This document shows, piece after piece, positions 32,306 to 34,531 of a DNA stretch of 34,531 bases. Location: contig RFMZ01000143.1 of NCBI GenBank assembly GCA_009927445.1, positions 1 through 34,531 of the forward strand. Direction: 5' to 3'. The stretch's first letter is position 1, and each line of letters starts with the position of its first letter. A program made the position numbers and the translations under genes. Origin of the DNA: Betaproteobacteria bacterium. Lineage in GTDB: Bacteria; Pseudomonadota; Gammaproteobacteria; Burkholderiales; Burkholderiaceae. Below the pieces are notes generated by a model that was given only the letters and a program-made list of their open reading frames with translations, did not search any database and was not told the origin of the DNA.

Positions 32306-33478
32306 TCAAACTATACCCTCGACATATCCACCAAGGCGCTTTGCAATCCAATCAGTCATGTAATCTACAACCATCGTACTATTGTCAGCTCCACAATGTT
32401 CAGCGCCACCATCAAATAAAGAAAATATTTTCAGCTCTTTATCAGCACTATTTACTGCTGCAGCAATCGTTTTTTCAGCATGCCATAAAGGAATCTGACG
32501 ATCATTTTCTCCATGTACCACCAGTAACGGACAGGTAATCTGATGTGCGATTGGCTCTAAAGTCATTTGTTTAACTATTTGTAACGTTTTGTCGAAGGAG
32601 TCTGTGCCAAATACCCAATTAACATGCTCAGCATAACCAGGTACCGAAGGCTCACCACTCCCTTTTAACCGCGATTCAACTGCTGCGCCATAATCAAATA
32701 TCGCTCCCCATGCTACACAACATTTAAACCGTTTCTCAAAAGCAGCGGCGCGCGGCGCGTAATAACCACCCAGACTTAATGCAATAATTCCGACTCGGTC
32801 GGAATCTACATCTGATCGCGTTTCTAAATAATCCACGCAGGCTGAAGCAGATCGCTCGGTATCAGGGCCACTCGTGAGATTTTGTAGGCGAAGTGCAGCT
32901 CCTACTCCTGGGTGATCCACAATTAAAACAGATATGCCACGACGTTTTAATTCATCAGCAATAGCAGAGTAAACAATTTCCTTGGTTAGATCTAATCCAT
33001 TGAAATGAACCATGCAAGGCGTTTTACTTGCGCCAGGCGCTTTCATAAAAATTGCTGGTAAATACGTGCCCTCAAAGGGCACCTGTACATATTCAATCGG
33101 CTCTCTACGATATTGCAATCCCTTTGCATAGGCAGTAATGCCTTTTTTATAGGCGACGAGCCTTCTAGGATCTTTATGACTGGGCATCCGCTCAGCTAAT
33201 TGAAAATATAATCCACATCTTAAAAATTTACGACCAGCAGATAATAAATTACCGGCCATTTCATCAGCCTGAGCTAATCGCTCAACCCGTTCAGCCATCC
33301 TCACCCAACTTTCAAACCAAGCATTTTGAGCAGTTATATCTCCATGCAGAGCCTTTACCCCAGCAAAATCCTTTAGAGAACGGCAAGCCTCGTCAATTTC
33401 AGCAATTTGTCCGCCACGATTTAAAGCAGACATGACGGCCAAACTCCACGTATAGTTATTTGGAAAATATTCAAACAT
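32306..33478 (-). CDS. Alpha/beta hydrolase (FrsA/DUF1100-like)
   Basis: A 390-residue serine hydrolase with a helical N-terminal region (about 1-125) and a catalytic alpha/beta domain. The nucleophile elbow is ALSLGG (S235), the acid is D326 (HGENDRQIP) and the base H361 (GGAEHCG), so the triad is complete. The oxyanion region HFNGLD (158-163) is present. This layout fits the FrsA/DUF1100 or 2,6-dihydroxypseudooxynicotine-hydrolase-like group, which cleaves esters or carbon-carbon bonds of keto compounds. No signal peptide, so cytoplasmic. An AGGGA lies about eight bases before the ATG. The upstream Bug receptor is 35 bases away and the MFS gene follows, suggesting uptake and breakdown of one compound. 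Confidence 0.87.
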   Translation of the reverse strand: MFEYFPNNYTWSLAVMSALNRGGQIAEIDEACRSLKDFAGVKALHGDITAQNAWFESWVRMAERVERLAQADEMAGNLLSAGRKFLRCGLYFQLAERMPSHKDPRRLVAYKKGITAYAKGLQYRREPIEYVQVPFEGTYLPAIFMKAPGASKTPCMVHFNGLDLTKEIVYSAIADELKRRGISVLIVDHPGVGAALRLQNLTSGPDTERSASACVDYLETRSDVDSDRVGIIALSLGGYYAPRAAAFEKRFKCCVAWGAIFDYGAAVESRLKGSGEPSVPGYAEHVNWVFGTDSFDKTLQIVKQMTLEPIAHQITCPLLVVHGENDRQIPLWHAEKTIAAAVNSADKELKIFSLFDGGAEHCGADNSTMVVDYMTDWIAKRLGGYVEGIV

Positions 33479-33513
33479 CGATCATCCCTATTTATTTAAA
33501 TTTGAGCTCTGAA

Positions 33514-34527
33514 TTACTGGGCTGCTACTTTTGCAATTTTAAAAAGTTTATTTTGATGCATGATATCCTCCGTGATGAATTGTGCAAACTCGCTAGAGGA
33601 AGATCCAACGGGTATAAGTCCAATTTCATCAAAATGCGTCTTGATGTCAGGATGTTTAAGAAACTGTTGAACAATATTCTGAACTTTCTCGACTCGATCA
33701 GCAGGAGTTCCTGTGGGATACCAAATACCATACCACCCATAAATTTGTTCCATTTCCTTAAATCCTAACTCAGTAAATGTTGGTACCTCAGGCAAAGTGG
33801 GCACGCGGATACTACTGCTGATCGCCATGGGAATAACACGTTTTTCTTTAATTGCCTGTATCGATCCAACTGTGGACACAAAAGTCATATCAACTTGTTT
33901 AGCCAAAACATCTGTCATGGCAGGCCCACTTCCCTTGTAAGGTATATGTAACATTTGAATATTTGCCAGATGATTAAATAACTCACCAGCAAGATGCGTC
34001 AGGTTTCCCTGCCCTCCAGATGCATAATTTAACTGCCCTGTTCGTGTCTTTGAAAGTGCAATTAAATCTTTTAAAGATTGCACTGAAAATGAATTATTGA
34101 TAACTAGAACAAGGCCATATGATCGGCCTACCTGAGTGACTGGAATAAAATCCTTGATGGGATCAAATGGCAATTTCTTGTAAAGTGCTGGATTTGCTGT
34201 AAAAGATCCGGTCATAAACAGCATCGTATATCCATCAGCTAATGACTTTGCAACGTGATCAGATCCTATAATCCCATTCGCACCAGCACGATTGTCAATC
34301 ACCACATTAGCACCTAAAGCATCAGTTAATTTTTGTCCTATCTTTCTGGCAAGATGATCTAAAGGGCCACCCGCAGAAAAAGGGATCACCATCTTTATTG
34401 GACGCACAGGCCATTTTTCACCCCCTCCCGTTTGCGAAAATCCCGCAAAAGAACTGCCCAACAAAAAAATTCCTAAAAGGATATTGATGTATAAACCGAA
34501 ACCAGTAAAAGCATCACGAGAACCCAT
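33514..34527 (-). CDS. Bug/TctC-family periplasmic solute receptor (copy 3)
   Basis: A 337-residue Bug receptor, more distant from the tandem pair. It has a signal peptide ending about SSFAGFSQ, then WPVRPIKMVIPFSAGGPLD, GANGIIGSD, LNYASGGQGNLTHLAGE and MLHIPYKGSGPAM, all family landmarks. GG-PLD replaces the usual GG-TSD. The ATG at 34527 is only four bases from the window edge, so the true start or its ribosome binding site may lie outside. It heads a minus-strand unit with the alpha/beta hydrolase and MFS transporter and probably binds the compound they process. Confidence 0.9.
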   Translation of the reverse strand: MGSRDAFTGFGLYINILLGIFLLGSSFAGFSQTGGGEKWPVRPIKMVIPFSAGGPLDHLARKIGQKLTDALGANVVIDNRAGANGIIGSDHVAKSLADGYTMLFMTGSFTANPALYKKLPFDPIKDFIPVTQVGRSYGLVLVINNSFSVQSLKDLIALSKTRTGQLNYASGGQGNLTHLAGELFNHLANIQMLHIPYKGSGPAMTDVLAKQVDMTFVSTVGSIQAIKEKRVIPMAISSSIRVPTLPEVPTFTELGFKEMEQIYGWYGIWYPTGTPADRVEKVQNIVQQFLKHPDIKTHFDEIGLIPVGSSSSEFAQFITEDIMHQNKLFKIAKVAAQ

Positions 34528-34531
34528 TTGC

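Overview
The window looks like chromosome from a fairly AT-rich betaproteobacterium of the order Burkholderiales. The clues are three full-length Bug/TctC-type solute receptors plus a remnant of a fourth, a 3-hydroxybutyrate dehydrogenase/patatin/acetoacetate decarboxylase cluster, and the gene style of low-GC freshwater lineages such as Polynucleobacter. The genus is a guess; the order is a reasonable inference.

Layout. 1-4750: the start of a 3-hydroxyisobutyrate-dehydrogenase-type gene, a secreted formylglycine-generating-enzyme-fold protein, two tandem Bug receptors, a HemK-type methyltransferase, and a Bug C-terminal remnant overlapping the methyltransferase start. 4750-6450: an AT-rich islet with an Abi_2/AbiF-like HEPN RNase, preceded by a hairpin-rich stretch ending in a stem plus a run of eight T just before the start codon, then a small unknown gene. 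6450-7140: a DsbA/FrnE-type protein.

7174-21218 is the centrepiece: seven tightly packed minus-strand genes that look like one operon. In transcription order they encode a five-helix b-type membrane cytochrome (two His pairs), a membrane-anchored decaheme c-type cytochrome, a lipoprotein with two HbpS/GlcG-type domains, an outer-membrane beta-barrel with an SH3-like domain, a 1267-residue decaheme cytochrome fused to an LVIVD beta-propeller, a pentaheme cytochrome, and a cytoplasmic fusion of an FAD/NAD(P) oxidoreductase, two cyclic-nucleotide-binding domains and four [4Fe-4S] sites. Together they carry 25 c-type heme motifs. Membrane quinone oxidoreductase, periplasmic wire, outer-membrane barrel and large cytochrome are the parts of an electron conduit across the envelope. 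The combination is not one I recognise as MtrCAB, OmbB-OmaB-OmcB or MtoAB.

21641-25156 is a plus-strand ketone-body/PHB-type operon: bdhA, patatin, acetoacetate decarboxylase and a decarboxylase paralog that has lost its Schiff-base lysine. Hairpins follow bdhA and the last gene.

25233-30267 is a cyclic-nucleotide signalling block: a class-I-PDE-like HD protein (apparently frameshifted near its 5' end), a coiled-coil protein, a GAF-GAF-PAS adenylyl cyclase (with a frameshift near its C-terminus), and a second class III cyclase. Since the electron-transfer operon ends in a protein with two cyclic-nucleotide-binding domains, a functional link through cAMP is an attractive inference.

30437-34531: a flavin-reductase-like flavoprotein, then a minus-strand group of Bug receptor, alpha/beta hydrolase and MFS transporter, which looks like an uptake/catabolic unit. 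No tRNA, rRNA, CRISPR array or transposase was seen.
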